A stretch of DNA of 64,000 nt from Myxococcales bacterium. Its GTDB lineage: Bacteria; Myxococcota; UBA796; SXON01. Location of the stretch: assembly GCA_009692585.1 (NCBI GenBank), contig SHYX01000011.1, forward strand, positions 45,339-109,338. Direction: 5' to 3'. Numbering within the stretch: the stretch's first letter is position 1; every line of letters begins with the position of its first letter. Positions 1-9,712 of this stretch are shown piece after piece. Under the pieces are notes generated by a model. That model saw nothing but the letters and a program-made list of their open reading frames with translations, had not been told where the DNA came from and ran no database searches. A program made the position numbers and the translations under genes.

Positions 1-1622
1 GCGAGGCGCTGCTGGTATCCGGCGACGATCACCAACAGCGCCTCGATGGCCGTGTCATCAAGCTCCTCGCTGGCCAGCCAGAGCCCGCGCTCGACGAGAT
101 CGACCAAGCCCCGATTGAGGAGCCGGCGATGCTCGCTGGCGGGGCGCTTCCGGAGGTTCTTCAACACCGCGTCCACCGGGAGGCGCCCGCTGGCGTCGAC
201 CTCGACGCCCTTGAAGAGCGAGGCGAACGCCCCCGGCGTACCCTCCACCAGGAGCTGAGCGGCGGGTTGGCCCGAGCCCGCGCCGCCCACTCGATCCAGC
301 GCCAGCACCAGATTGACCAACAGGTCGTTGGCCACGTCGACCCGACGGCGCGCATCCTCGTCGGCGAGCTTGGGTCCGGCGAAGTTCAACGACACCGCCG
401 AGGCCAGCTCATGCGGCCGTGCGTGCTCCGCGTCCTCCATCTCGATGGTCACATTGCCGGCGTCACCCGGCAATTCCTCGACGCGACCCGCGCGGTCCGA
501 CACCGACGTGTCCAACTCGACCCGGTCCAGCAGTTCGGTCTGGGTGATGAACTCGCCCCCAACCCGCTGGGCGTCGTAGTCCTGGAACGCCGCCATCTCG
601 TCGTCGAACGCTTCCGTGGGCGACTCGGCCGCGTAGTCCGGGAGCGGCCTCGGCGAGGGGATGGAGTGTACCACCACCGACTTGCCCGGCAATCCAACCG
701 CGGCAACGGAGGATTTCTTGGCAATTGGGGCGCTGATCGCGTCGATCGCGCTGCCCGCGTCGGGACCGCTCGGCGCGTCGCGCTGCCGACCGACCTTGGC
801 CACGGCCGCCGACACGGCATCTGCCAGCGCCGCCACCACCGCCTCACGAGACCCCACCGTACCTCCTCTCGAGAACTCGGGGCGACCGGCGTCCACCAGC
901 ACCTTCGCGGCCGCGTCGGGGCGCACCCGTGGACGGCCGGTCGTGCTGGTGTCGGTGGTGCTCACCGGGATGACGATGCCGGACTCGAGCATCTCGGTGA
1001 CCAGGGCCAGCGTCCGACCCTGCTCGAACGGGGAGCGCGACACGAGATCGGCGAGTGGAAGGCGCGGATTGCAGAGCCCCGTGAGGCGGATGTGTCGCTC
1101 ATCGCGCGCGGTCCCCACACCGGGAGCGAGGACCAGGAGCGGCGGCTCGCGCAGCCTTGCGGTGGTGCCGATGAGCTGGTCGAGCGTTTCGATGAGCGGC
1201 CGCGACTCGTGCCCAAACTGGATGTTCTCGACGAACACCGCCTCCATCGCCTCGAAACGAGCCGGACCGGCGCATTGCAGGAACTGGAACAGGTTTTCCC
1301 GGAAGCGCTCTGCCATCAAGTGCTGGAGCAGGTCGTCAGGGACGAACTCGAAGAGCTCCTCGGTGATCGTCATCCCCGACGCCTGCGCGCGCCGCATTGC
1401 CAGGAGGCGAGACTCCTCGACCGCGCCGCTGTTCCGCAAGAGCGCCAGGAGGCGCTCCCGGTCCTGCGACGAGTGGGCCGCCAGGATCCCGCCGTGCATG
1501 ACGTAGACCGCCAGCACTCCACTCCCCTCCATACGGGCGTGCAGACCCCCTGTCGAGCCCGCCTCGAGGTGCGCGATCAGCTCCAGCTTGACCGCTGGTG
1601 TGGAAGGTTTCGTACTCGCCAC
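1..1622 (-). CDS. DUF4388/PATAN-like protein, C-terminus cut off by the window edge
   Basis: Reading the minus strand from a GTG at 1622 (TTG at 1625 is an alternative) gives an open frame of about 540 codons that runs off the left edge. An AAGG lies 9 nt before the GTG. The N-terminus (MASTKPSTPAVKLELIAHLE) and the following Gly-rich segments with 'YVMHGGILAAHSSQ' resemble the DUF4388/PATAN fold used by deltaproteobacterial signalling and motility proteins. A middle linker (about residues 210-320) is Ala/Ser/Pro-rich. A second conserved block near the edge (from 'RRRVDVANDLLVNLVLALDR') is helical and Leu-rich. It lies 79 nt downstream of the ECF sigma factor gene on the same strand, so the two may be co-transcribed. 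The family call is by resemblance; the frame itself is certain from its coding character. Confidence 0.6.
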   Translation of the reverse strand, partial: MASTKPSTPAVKLELIAHLEAGSTGGLHARMEGSGVLAVYVMHGGILAAHSSQDRERLLALLRNSGAVEESRLLAMRRAQASGMTITEELFEFVPDDLLQHLMAERFRENLFQFLQCAGPARFEAMEAVFVENIQFGHESRPLIETLDQLIGTTARLREPPLLVLAPGVGTARDERHIRLTGLCNPRLPLADLVSRSPFEQGRTLALVTEMLESGIVIPVSTTDTSTTGRPRVRPDAAAKVLVDAGRPEFSRGGTVGSREAVVAALADAVSAAVAKVGRQRDAPSGPDAGSAIDAISAPIAKKSSVAAVGLPGKSVVVHSIPSPRPLPDYAAESPTEAFDDEMAAFQDYDAQRVGGEFITQTELLDRVELDTSVSDRAGRVEELPGDAGNVTIEMEDAEHARPHELASAVSLNFAGPKLADEDARRRVDVANDLLVNLVLALDRVGGAGSGQPAAQLLVEGTPGAFASLFKGVEVDASGRLPVDAVLKNLRKRPASEHRRLLNRGLVDLVERGLWLASEELDDTAIEALLVIVAGYQQRL

Positions 1623-1701
1623 CAACGTGGGCCTTGACTCAGTTCGACACACAGTATCGGAGCGGCAGGCGGCCGGTCAAGCCGCGGGCCGACTCAGGCC
1701 G

Positions 1702-2277
1702 TCAGGACGCGGCCAAGAGAGGCGGCGCAGCGCTGCCGACAACGGCTTCCAGTCGGTCCCGGGCCCGACTGAGGCGGCTCATCACCGTGCCCATCTTGAT
1801 GTCCAGGCGCGCTGCGATCTCGTTGTAGCTCAGGTCCTCGTAGTACCGGAGCATCAGGATCACACGATGATCGTCGCTGAGCTGGGAGACGAACTCCGAA
1901 ATCTCTTCGCGGCGCTCGTCGGTGAACACCGCCTGCAGCGGGTCCTCGATCGACGGCGCGTCCGGGCGGTGCCCGGCCAGGAGTGCCCCGCGGCGGCGTC
2001 GGTCGCGGACGATGTTGAAGCACAAGTTCCGCGTCACCCGGTACAACCAGGCCTGGGTCTTGAACTCGGCGTCGAAGAGCCTCGGTTCGCGCAGCGCCTT
2101 GATGAAGACCTCCTGCACCACGTCACCGGCCTCCGCAGCGTCCTTCACGATTCCGAAGGCGTGGAACTCCAATCGGTCGCGAAAGCGGGCGAAAAGCACC
2201 TTCCGCGCCTGGGGAAGGTCGGTGCCGGCCAGGGTCTTGACCTCGAATTCGCTGGGCTGGGGGACAGATGGCTCCAT
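1702..2277 (-). CDS. ECF-type RNA polymerase sigma-70 factor
   Basis: A 191-aa protein with the two-domain ECF layout. Region 2 (about residues 25-95) carries 'DVVQEVFIKAL' and 'TQAWLYRVTRNLCFNIVRD'. Region 4 (about 125-180) carries 'LSYNEIAARLDIKMGTVMSR', the usual sigma-4 helix-turn-helix. It recruits core polymerase to alternative promoters. The open frame extends 43 codons further upstream, but the ATG at 2277 is preceded by AGGAG with a 6-nt gap and gives a normal ECF length, so it is chosen. No anti-sigma gene is adjacent; the next gene on the strand is the DUF4388-like protein. Start confidence is high; the regulon is unknown. Confidence 0.93.
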   Translation of the reverse strand: MEPSVPQPSEFEVKTLAGTDLPQARKVLFARFRDRLEFHAFGIVKDAAEAGDVVQEVFIKALREPRLFDAEFKTQAWLYRVTRNLCFNIVRDRRRRGALLAGHRPDAPSIEDPLQAVFTDERREEISEFVSQLSDDHRVILMLRYYEDLSYNEIAARLDIKMGTVMSRLSRARDRLEAVVGSAAPPLLAAS

Positions 2278-2417
2278 TTGCGTCTCCTGCCGCCGCGGGG
2301 TTCGCGGCCTGCAACGGATGTACGCACTCAGACACCGGCGCCATTCGGCGGTTGACGATCCTTGACGGAACGCGATGGGAGTCGCATTGTTGGTACGAGC
2401 AGGCACGCGGAGCAGCA

Positions 2418-2684
2418 GTGGACAAGCAGCGCACCGAGGTAGACGTCGACATCCGGACCTTGATCGAGTCGATCGTCAAGGCGCTAGTCGATCACCCCGA
2501 TCAGGTGCTGGTCACGCAGATCGAAGGCACCCACAGCGTCGTCTTGGAGCTGGCGGTAGCCCCCGAGGACGTGGGCAAGGTCATCGGAAAGAAGGGCATT
2601 CATGCCGACGCGATCCGACGCCTGGTCCACGCCATCGGCGGCAAGACAAAGAAGCGCTATGTCCTGGAGATTCTCGAAAGTTAG
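2418..2684 (+). CDS. khpA: KH-domain RNA-binding protein KhpA (YlqC family)
   Basis: An 88-aa single KH-domain protein. The GXXG loop is visible in 'VGKVIGKKGIHADAIRRL', followed by 'KTKKRYVLEILES' at the C-terminus. KhpA proteins bind RNA and in Gram-positives pair with KhpB in envelope and division control; in deltaproteobacteria it is often near ribosomal genes, which is not the case here. The start is a GTG at 2418 with GGAG five nt upstream. The frame is open back to 2268 but overlaps the divergent sigma gene start, so the short form is preferred. It is divergent from the sigma factor (140-nt gap) and convergent with hutU, with a strong hairpin between. Confidence 0.88.
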   Translation: MDKQRTEVDVDIRTLIESIVKALVDHPDQVLVTQIEGTHSVVLELAVAPEDVGKVIGKKGIHADAIRRLVHAIGGKTKKRYVLEILES

Positions 2685-2712
2685 CCCGCCGCCACCAGGA
2701 CGCGGCGCGCGG

Positions 2713-2733
2713 GGGGCGCGGAACCCGCGCCCC
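2713..2733. terminator. GC-rich hairpin between convergent khpA and hutU
   Basis: GGGGCGCGG (2713-2721), a 3-nt loop, then CCGCGCCCC (2725-2733) form a perfect 9-bp stem between the two convergent gene ends. There is no U tract on either strand, so intrinsic termination would be weak or need help; a bidirectional role is inferred from position. Confidence 0.55.
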
Positions 2734-2762
2734 GAAAACGGGAGCGGGCCAGGCGCCCCGCC

Positions 2763-4406
2763 TCAGGGAATTTTCACGCCTCGCTCGGCGGCGACCGCGC
2801 GCGCGCGATCGTACCCCGCATCGACGTGTCGCCAGACGCCCATCGCCGGATCGCCGGTGAGGACGCGCTCCAACCGCGCCGCGGCTGCATCCGTGCCGTC
2901 GGCAACGATCACCTGCCCCGCGTGCAGTGAATAGCCCATTCCGACGCCCCCACCGTGGTGGAAGCTGACCCAGGACGCGCCGTTGACCGCGTTGAGCAGG
3001 GCATTGAGGACGGGCCAGTCGGCGACGGCGTCCGACCCGTCGAGCATGCCCTCGGTCTCTCGGTTGGGGGAGGCGACGCTGCCGCAGTCGAGGTGATCGC
3101 GACCGATGACGATGGGCGCCTTCACGACCCCGCTCCGCACGAGTTCGTTGAAGGCGAGGCCCGCCCGCGCCCGCTCGCCGTACCCGAGCCAGCAGATGCG
3201 CGCCGGCAGCCCCTGGAAACGAATCCTCGCCTGCGCCATCTCGATCCAGCGCCGCAACCCGACATCGTCGGGGAACAGCCGCAAGATGGCGTCGTCGGTG
3301 TGGCGGATGTCCTCCGGATCGCCGGACAGCGCCACCCACCGGAACGGCCCCTTCCCCTCGCAGAACAGCGGCCGAATGTAGGCGGGGACGAAGCCGGGGA
3401 ACGAGAACGCGCGCCGCTCATCCAGTCCCCCCGCCACTGCGCCCGCCCGCAGGTTGTTTCCGTAGTCGAAGACGTGCGCGCCGAGCTCTCCCAGGCGCAC
3501 CATCGCCTCGACCTGGACGGCCATCGTGGCGTAGCTGCGGCGCGCGTACTCGCCGGGATCCGCGGCTCTGAGCACGGCGGCAGCTGCCAGATCGAGGCCC
3601 ACGGGATGGTACGCGAGCGGGTCGTGGGCGCTGGTCTGGTCGGTCACGAGGTCAGGGATCACCCCGCGCCGGACAAGGTCCGCATACACGTCGGCGGCAT
3701 TGCCCACCACCCCGACGGAGCGCGCCACACCCCCAGCGCAGAAGCCACGAATCCGTGCCAGGGCGGCGTCGAGGCTGGGCGCGGTTTCATCGAGATAGCC
3801 GGAGTCCAGGCGCTTCCGGATCCGCATCGCGTCGACGTCGACGCCAAGGTAGGAAAACCCGGCAAAGACCGCCGCAAGTGGCTGCGCGCCGCCCATGCCG
3901 CCCAGCCCGCCGCTGAGCACCCACCGACCGCGGGCGTCGCCGCCGAAATGTTGGCGTGCCGCCTCGGCGAAGGTCTCGTAGGTCCCCTGCACGATGCCCT
4001 GGGCGCCGATGTAGATCCAACTGCCGGCCGTCATCTGGCCATACATCATCAAGCCCTTGCGCTCGAGCTCGCGGAAGTGCTCCCAGGTCGCCCACTTCCC
4101 GACGAGATTGCTGTTCGCGAGCAGCACGCGCGGCGCGTCCGTGTGCGTTTTCGCGATGCCGACGGGCTTTCCCGACTGCACCAGCAGCGTCTCATCGTCC
4201 CCCAGCTCTCGGAGCGCGCGCACGATCCGATCGAAACTGTCCCAGTCCCGCGCGGCCTTGCCGTTGCCCCCGTACACGACGAGGTCTTCGGGGCACTCGG
4301 CGACCTCGGGATCGAGGTTGTTGAGCAACATCCGCAGCGCGGCCTCCTGCACCCAGCCGCGACACGAGCGCGCGGAACCGCGAGGAGCTCGGATCGGACC
4401 TCGCAT
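2763..4406 (-). CDS. hutU: Urocanate hydratase
   Basis: A 547-aa protein matching urocanase over its whole length (the usual size is about 550-560). It converts urocanate to imidazolone propionate in cytoplasmic histidine degradation, using NAD+ as an electrophilic cofactor. Visible family blocks are '[18 protein letters not shown]' near the N-terminus, '[20 protein letters not shown]', '[14 protein letters not shown]' and, late, '[13 protein letters not shown]' and '[13 protein letters not shown]'. The ATG at 4406 is preceded by only a weak AGG. No hutH, hutI or hutG is nearby. Instead it is the last gene of a run 195-aa unknown, rpoZ, 78-aa unknown, hutU with 8-67 nt gaps, an unusual place for a catabolic enzyme. 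Confidence 0.96.
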   Translation of the reverse strand: MRGPIRAPRGSARSCRGWVQEAALRMLLNNLDPEVAECPEDLVVYGGNGKAARDWDSFDRIVRALRELGDDETLLVQSGKPVGIAKTHTDAPRVLLANSNLVGKWATWEHFRELERKGLMMYGQMTAGSWIYIGAQGIVQGTYETFAEAARQHFGGDARGRWVLSGGLGGMGGAQPLAAVFAGFSYLGVDVDAMRIRKRLDSGYLDETAPSLDAALARIRGFCAGGVARSVGVVGNAADVYADLVRRGVIPDLVTDQTSAHDPLAYHPVGLDLAAAAVLRAADPGEYARRSYATMAVQVEAMVRLGELGAHVFDYGNNLRAGAVAGGLDERRAFSFPGFVPAYIRPLFCEGKGPFRWVALSGDPEDIRHTDDAILRLFPDDVGLRRWIEMAQARIRFQGLPARICWLGYGERARAGLAFNELVRSGVVKAPIVIGRDHLDCGSVASPNRETEGMLDGSDAVADWPVLNALLNAVNGASWVSFHHGGGVGMGYSLHAGQVIVADGTDAAAARLERVLTGDPAMGVWRHVDAGYDRARAVAAERGVKIP

Positions 4407-4417
4407 CGGCCTGGGAA

Positions 4418-4654
4418 CTAGCCTTCTTCGTCGTCGCTGCCGACCGTGGCCAGCGGGCGGCCGCGGACGACGAAGCGGAGCTCGGACTCGACCTGCTCGC
4501 TCGCCTCGTCAGGCAGCGCCGCGAGATGAGCCTGGAAGGCCGCCTCAGTCGTGCGACCCTCGGCGATGTGGCGTTCGACCACGCGGGAGTCGAAGATCGA
4601 CTCCACCGTGTACGGGGTCGGGAGGATGAGGGCGGCGGGGGCGGACTTGGCCAT
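4418..4654 (-). CDS. Small acidic protein of unknown function
   Basis: 78 aa, not recognised. It begins [20 protein letters not shown], is helical in the middle (around '[20 protein letters not shown]') and ends in an acidic tail (SDDEEG). The start is secure: AGGAG sits 5 nt before the ATG at 4654. It lies 8 nt after rpoZ and 11 nt before hutU, so it is almost certainly in the same transcript. It has no signal peptide, Cys or membrane segment. A product around 8 kDa tucked behind rpoZ could be a protein-protein adaptor, but nothing in the sequence shows that. Confidence 0.7.
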   Translation of the reverse strand: MAKSAPAALILPTPYTVESIFDSRVVERHIAEGRTTEAAFQAHLAALPDEASEQVESELRFVVRGRPLATVGSDDEEG

Positions 4655-4662
4655 GGGAGCTC

Positions 4663-4971
4663 CTACGCTTCGGGCGGAAGGTCGTCAGCGGCGGGGGGCA
4701 GCAGGTCGTCGACGCTGGGGGGCAACTTGCCCGCGATGTCGGCATTCTGCTTTTTGAGGTTTTCGTTCTCGTCGAATCCGGTCATGTCGGGGCGGACGTG
4801 GCCGGCCGCGATTTCGCGCAGCGCAGTAACGATTTCCTTGTTCTTGACCTCCTCGTCCAGGAGGGAGCGGCCCCCCTTCATGAGCTGCTTGGTGCGCTCG
4901 GTCGCGGTCAGGCAGAGGGTGAAGCGATTGTCCACCTGCTCAAGGCAGTCTTCGACGGTGATGCGGGCCAA
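4663..4971 (-). CDS. rpoZ: RNA polymerase omega subunit
   Basis: A 102-aa protein reading MARITVEDCLEQVDNRFTLC and then 'LLDEEVKNKEIVTALREIAA', the diagnostic omega sequences. Omega stabilises beta-prime in core polymerase and is part of the ppGpp site in proteobacteria. The start is a TTG at 4971, chosen because the family begins exactly here and GGAGG lies 4 nt upstream; the frame is open further upstream but that part is not omega-like. The C-terminal 40 residues form an acidic, Pro-rich extension ending DDLPPEA, longer than the E. coli protein. It follows a 195-aa unknown gene by 67 nt and precedes the 78-aa gene by 8 nt. Confidence 0.93.
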   Translation of the reverse strand: MARITVEDCLEQVDNRFTLCLTATERTKQLMKGGRSLLDEEVKNKEIVTALREIAAGHVRPDMTGFDENENLKKQNADIAGKLPPSVDDLLPPAADDLPPEA

Positions 4972-5038
4972 GATGCCTCCGGAGGCGTAGACCCCGGCGG
5001 CTATCCCCCACACCGCATCAACGCAAGGGCAGAACGCG

Positions 5039-5626
5039 TCAGGCCGTCCCACCAAAGCGCGCGGGGACCACCCCGAGCTGCCGAAGCTTGTCGGCCACCC
5101 GCGGGGAGCCCGTCGCGAGCCACTCCTCGTAGAGCCGGAGAGTGTCGGTGGCGTTCTGTTCCCGCGCTTCGTCGCGGACCTCGGCGATCACCTGGGTGCA
5201 ATCCTCGAAGCGTGCTGACATCTCGCCAAATACCTCGCCAAGGCCACCCTCCGGGTCTCGGAGCATCCGCGCCGCGGTCCCATAGGCGCCACGACCCATA
5301 TCCGCGTAGTACTGTGTGGATATCCGTCGCATGCGGAGATGCTCACGGAAGAACCCGAGTTGAACCAACGCGTGATCCCCGAGGCGGCGCCAGCACGTCA
5401 ACGCCTCCGCGAACTCGGCGTGGGTTGCCCGCACCCGCAGCTCCACCAGCGTGGCGGGCTCCTCCTCGTCACGGTGCCCCAGCGCCGCAAGCAGATTCGA
5501 CAGGTAGAAGACGGTGTCCTGGCTCACCGGAGCGCCGCGCGCGCGCGCCGCATCGTCCACTCGCTCCCGGAAGAAATCGAAGAGATTGTCGGCGGGAACG
5601 ACGGAAAGTTTTACGTTCAAGGCCAT
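5039..5626 (-). CDS. Conserved-looking cytoplasmic protein, function unknown
   Basis: 195 aa, starting MALNVKLSVVPADNLFDFFR. It looks all-helical with many Arg/Glu pairs, and has no signal peptide, membrane segment or recognised catalytic motif. It is the first gene of the minus-strand run that includes rpoZ, the 78-aa gene and hutU, and is divergent from groES across a 97-nt gap. The ATG at 5626 is the natural start, with AGGAG in the 16 nt upstream. Its position next to rpoZ and groESL suggests a housekeeping protein, but that is inference from neighbours only. Confidence 0.72.
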   Translation of the reverse strand: MALNVKLSVVPADNLFDFFRERVDDAARARGAPVSQDTVFYLSNLLAALGHRDEEEPATLVELRVRATHAEFAEALTCWRRLGDHALVQLGFFREHLRMRRISTQYYADMGRGAYGTAARMLRDPEGGLGEVFGEMSARFEDCTQVIAEVRDEAREQNATDTLRLYEEWLATGSPRVADKLRQLGVVPARFGGTA

Positions 5627-5662
5627 GAAAGTACTCCTGCCTCACAAAGTCCCGAAGGTGGC

Positions 5663-5690
5663 TTGACGGCCGAACGGCCGTGACTACTCA
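5663..5690 (+). promoter_or_regulatory. Possible sigma-70-type promoter of groES-groEL
   Basis: TTGACG (5663-5668) and TACTCA (5685-5690) are separated by 16 nt and lie 33 nt before the groES ATG. The -10 is weak. The spacer contains CGGCCGAACGGCCG, a short inverted repeat that could be an operator. No CIRCE element (TTAGCACTC-N9-GAGTGCTAA) is present, so HrcA control is not supported here. Confidence 0.35.
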
Positions 5691-5723
5691 TCGGCCGCCA
5701 ACAGATTCACCGGAGCTGAAGTT

Positions 5724-7677
<1,954 letters not shown>

Positions 7678-7723
7678 GTAGGCGGAGCAGCGAGGGGCGG
7701 CCCTCCCCCTTCACGCCGACAGG

Positions 7724-7746
7724 GCCGCTCCATCCGGAGCGGCTTT
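7724..7746 (+). terminator. Rho-independent terminator of groES-groEL
   Basis: GCCGCTCC (7724-7731), loop ATCC, GGAGCGGC (7736-7743), then TTTC. A perfect 8-bp GC stem with a tetraloop and a short T run, placed 47 nt after the groEL stop. Confidence 0.8.
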
Positions 7747-7791
7747 CGTCGTCTGGGGTGGCAGCGCCGAGCGCGGCTCCGCGTTCCCGTC

Positions 7792-7819
7792 TTGACAACC
7801 CCGCCTGCCGCCGTACCCT
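7792..7819 (+). promoter_or_regulatory. Promoter for the Ig-like exported protein gene
   Basis: A consensus -35 TTGACA (7792-7797) and TACCCT (7814-7819) with a 16-nt spacer. The expected transcription start is about 20 nt before the GTG at 7845. Confidence 0.5.
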
Positions 7820-7844
7820 GTCGCACCCCCGTAGCGGAGTCCTC

Positions 7845-9704
7845 GTGTCCAAGCTGTCCATCGTGATCGCGTTGATGTTCGGCACCGCGGCCACCGCCGC
7901 GGTCCAGACTGGGTGCGCGAAGGCGTACGCCGACGGGGAGGACGGGTTCGAAGGCCCCCGCCTGGTAGAGATGATTCCGGCCACGGGGGTCGTCGGTGAC
8001 GGGACCACGGTCGCCGACCTGTTCATCCTGGCCCTGGACGCGCGCGGCGCCCCGCTGACCGGGCTCGCGCTCAAGGGGAGCACCAACACCGGCTCGGTAT
8101 CCGCGCTGCAGGACACGGGTGGTGGACTGTGGCGCATGGAGTACGCGCCCCCCAGGGTCGATGCCCCCGTGTCGGCCACGCTCACGCTGAAGGGCAAGAT
8201 CGGCAAGGAGCCGTTCCTGGGAAGCTGGTCATTCCCGGTGACCCCTTCGTCCACCCACCCGCTGGCCGCTACGGCCAACCCGGCGAAGCTGACCTTGGGG
8301 GTGGATAAGACGGCCACCATCTCCATCAAGTTGTCCTCCGGGGACCGCCGGTCGGGGGACACCGTCCGTTTGCAGATCGCCGCGTCGACCGGCACGATCG
8401 AGAACATCACCAACCTCGGTGGTGGCAACTTCAGCGCGTTGTACACGGCCCCGAAGGAACTCGTGCCCAGGGTCGCGCTCTTGACCATCGTCGACCAGGG
8501 AGACCCCAGCCACACCTTCGCGGCCGTCGCCATCCCCATGTCCAGCAAGATGGACATTCCAGTCACCGTGACCAAGAACGCGCGGGTCATCATCAAGATC
8601 GGGGACACCCAGTTCGGGCCCATCCAGGCAGACTCCAAGGGACGGGCCAGGGTCCCGGTGCTCCTGCCCCCCGGGGTGACCGCCGCCGAGAAGATCGCCG
8701 TCGGGGCGGACGGGCAAAGCGTGAGCGAGCCGATGGACCTCAATCTCCCCGAAGCATCGCGGCTCGCGTTGATGCCCTTTGCAGCAGGAATCCCCTCCGA
8801 CTCCCGCGTCGGCGTGACGGTCCACGCCACGGTCGTCACGCCCAACGGACGCCCCGACACCACGGCTCAGGTGATCTTCGCCGCGTCCGCGGGCAGCTTC
8901 GCCGCGACGCGCCATGAAGGAAACGGGATCTTCGGCGCGGTCTACACGCCGCCCGACGGCGGCGTGCCGCTGAACGTCACGGTGACCGCCAGCCTCGCCG
9001 ATCGCCCGACGACGCAGTCGACTTCGCGTTCGTTGAGCCTCGTGAGCCTCCGGCCCGGGCGGGTGGAGCTGACGGCCGACCCGGCCAGGTTGCCTCCAGG
9101 CGCCGAGTCGTTCACGGTCACCGCGCATGTGACCGGCGGCGATGGCACGCCTTTGGCGGGGCGTTCGGTCAGCTTTGGCGCCAGCGGTGCCCGGCTCGGC
9201 GGCGCGGTGAAAGACATGGGGAAGGGCGACTATGTCGCGATCTTGAACCCGACGGGGAAGGGCCCGGTGCAGGTCAACGCCACCGTCGGGCTCCCGGTGA
9301 CCGGGAATCCCCTGTGGCGGTTGCTCGTGGTCCCCGCAACCGGACGCATCAGCAATGATGGGCTTTCATCCTCACAGATCACCATCGCCGCGATCGACGA
9401 GTTCGGATATCCGGTGCCGAACGTGCCGGTGAGCCTGCGGTTGACCGGGGGAGATGGCAGCCTTCCGGCCGACGCCACGACCAACGCCTGGGGGCTGGCG
9501 CAGGTGTATTACACCTCGGGGCGCAAGGCGGGCCTCATCGGCATCGAGGTCGCCTCGGCCAGCCAGGTCGCGGTGGCGACCCTCCTCCAGGCGCCCGACG
9601 AGTTGACCCTCCCGACCATCCCGGTGGCGGGCTCCCGCGTCGAAGCCGCGTTGGTGGCCGAGTCACGGAAGGCCCTCGGCGAAGTCCGCGTCGAGCGCGA
9701 GTAG
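7845..9704 (+). CDS. Exported protein with tandem Ig-like (invasin/Big-type) domains
   Basis: 619 aa. The GTG at 7845 has GGAG 5 nt upstream and is followed by a signal peptide (SKLSIVIALMFGTAATAAVQ). A Cys follows soon after (VQTGCAKAYADG), but the residues around it are a poor lipobox, so lipidation is uncertain. The rest is beta-rich with repeated patterns such as 'DGTTVADLFILALD', 'PATGRISNDGLSSSQITIAA' and 'DEFGYPVPNVPVSL', typical of bacterial Ig-like groups that allow substituted terms ('nonsense-free loops') in surface proteins. I count at least four such repeats, near residues 30-120, 300-400, 410-500 and 515-600. It is convergent with the YXWGXW gene, 8 nt apart. The likely location is periplasm or outer surface; the role is structural or adhesive by inference. 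Confidence 0.75.
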   Translation: MSKLSIVIALMFGTAATAAVQTGCAKAYADGEDGFEGPRLVEMIPATGVVGDGTTVADLFILALDARGAPLTGLALKGSTNTGSVSALQDTGGGLWRMEYAPPRVDAPVSATLTLKGKIGKEPFLGSWSFPVTPSSTHPLAATANPAKLTLGVDKTATISIKLSSGDRRSGDTVRLQIAASTGTIENITNLGGGNFSALYTAPKELVPRVALLTIVDQGDPSHTFAAVAIPMSSKMDIPVTVTKNARVIIKIGDTQFGPIQADSKGRARVPVLLPPGVTAAEKIAVGADGQSVSEPMDLNLPEASRLALMPFAAGIPSDSRVGVTVHATVVTPNGRPDTTAQVIFAASAGSFAATRHEGNGIFGAVYTPPDGGVPLNVTVTASLADRPTTQSTSRSLSLVSLRPGRVELTADPARLPPGAESFTVTAHVTGGDGTPLAGRSVSFGASGARLGGAVKDMGKGDYVAILNPTGKGPVQVNATVGLPVTGNPLWRLLVVPATGRISNDGLSSSQITIAAIDEFGYPVPNVPVSLRLTGGDGSLPADATTNAWGLAQVYYTSGRKAGLIGIEVASASQVAVATLLQAPDELTLPTIPVAGSRVEAALVAESRKALGEVRVERE

Positions 9705-9712
9705 TCACCCTA

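Noticed and set aside
129..1637. A 502-codon plus-strand open frame rich in Arg, His and Leu
   Set aside because: It is the antisense shadow of the DUF4388-like minus-strand gene; composition is non-protein-like and the minus frame shows clear protein sequence.
5627..5723. A CIRCE element before groES
   Set aside because: No TTAGCACTC or its inverted partner; only a short CGGCCG-AA-CGGCCG inverted repeat is there.
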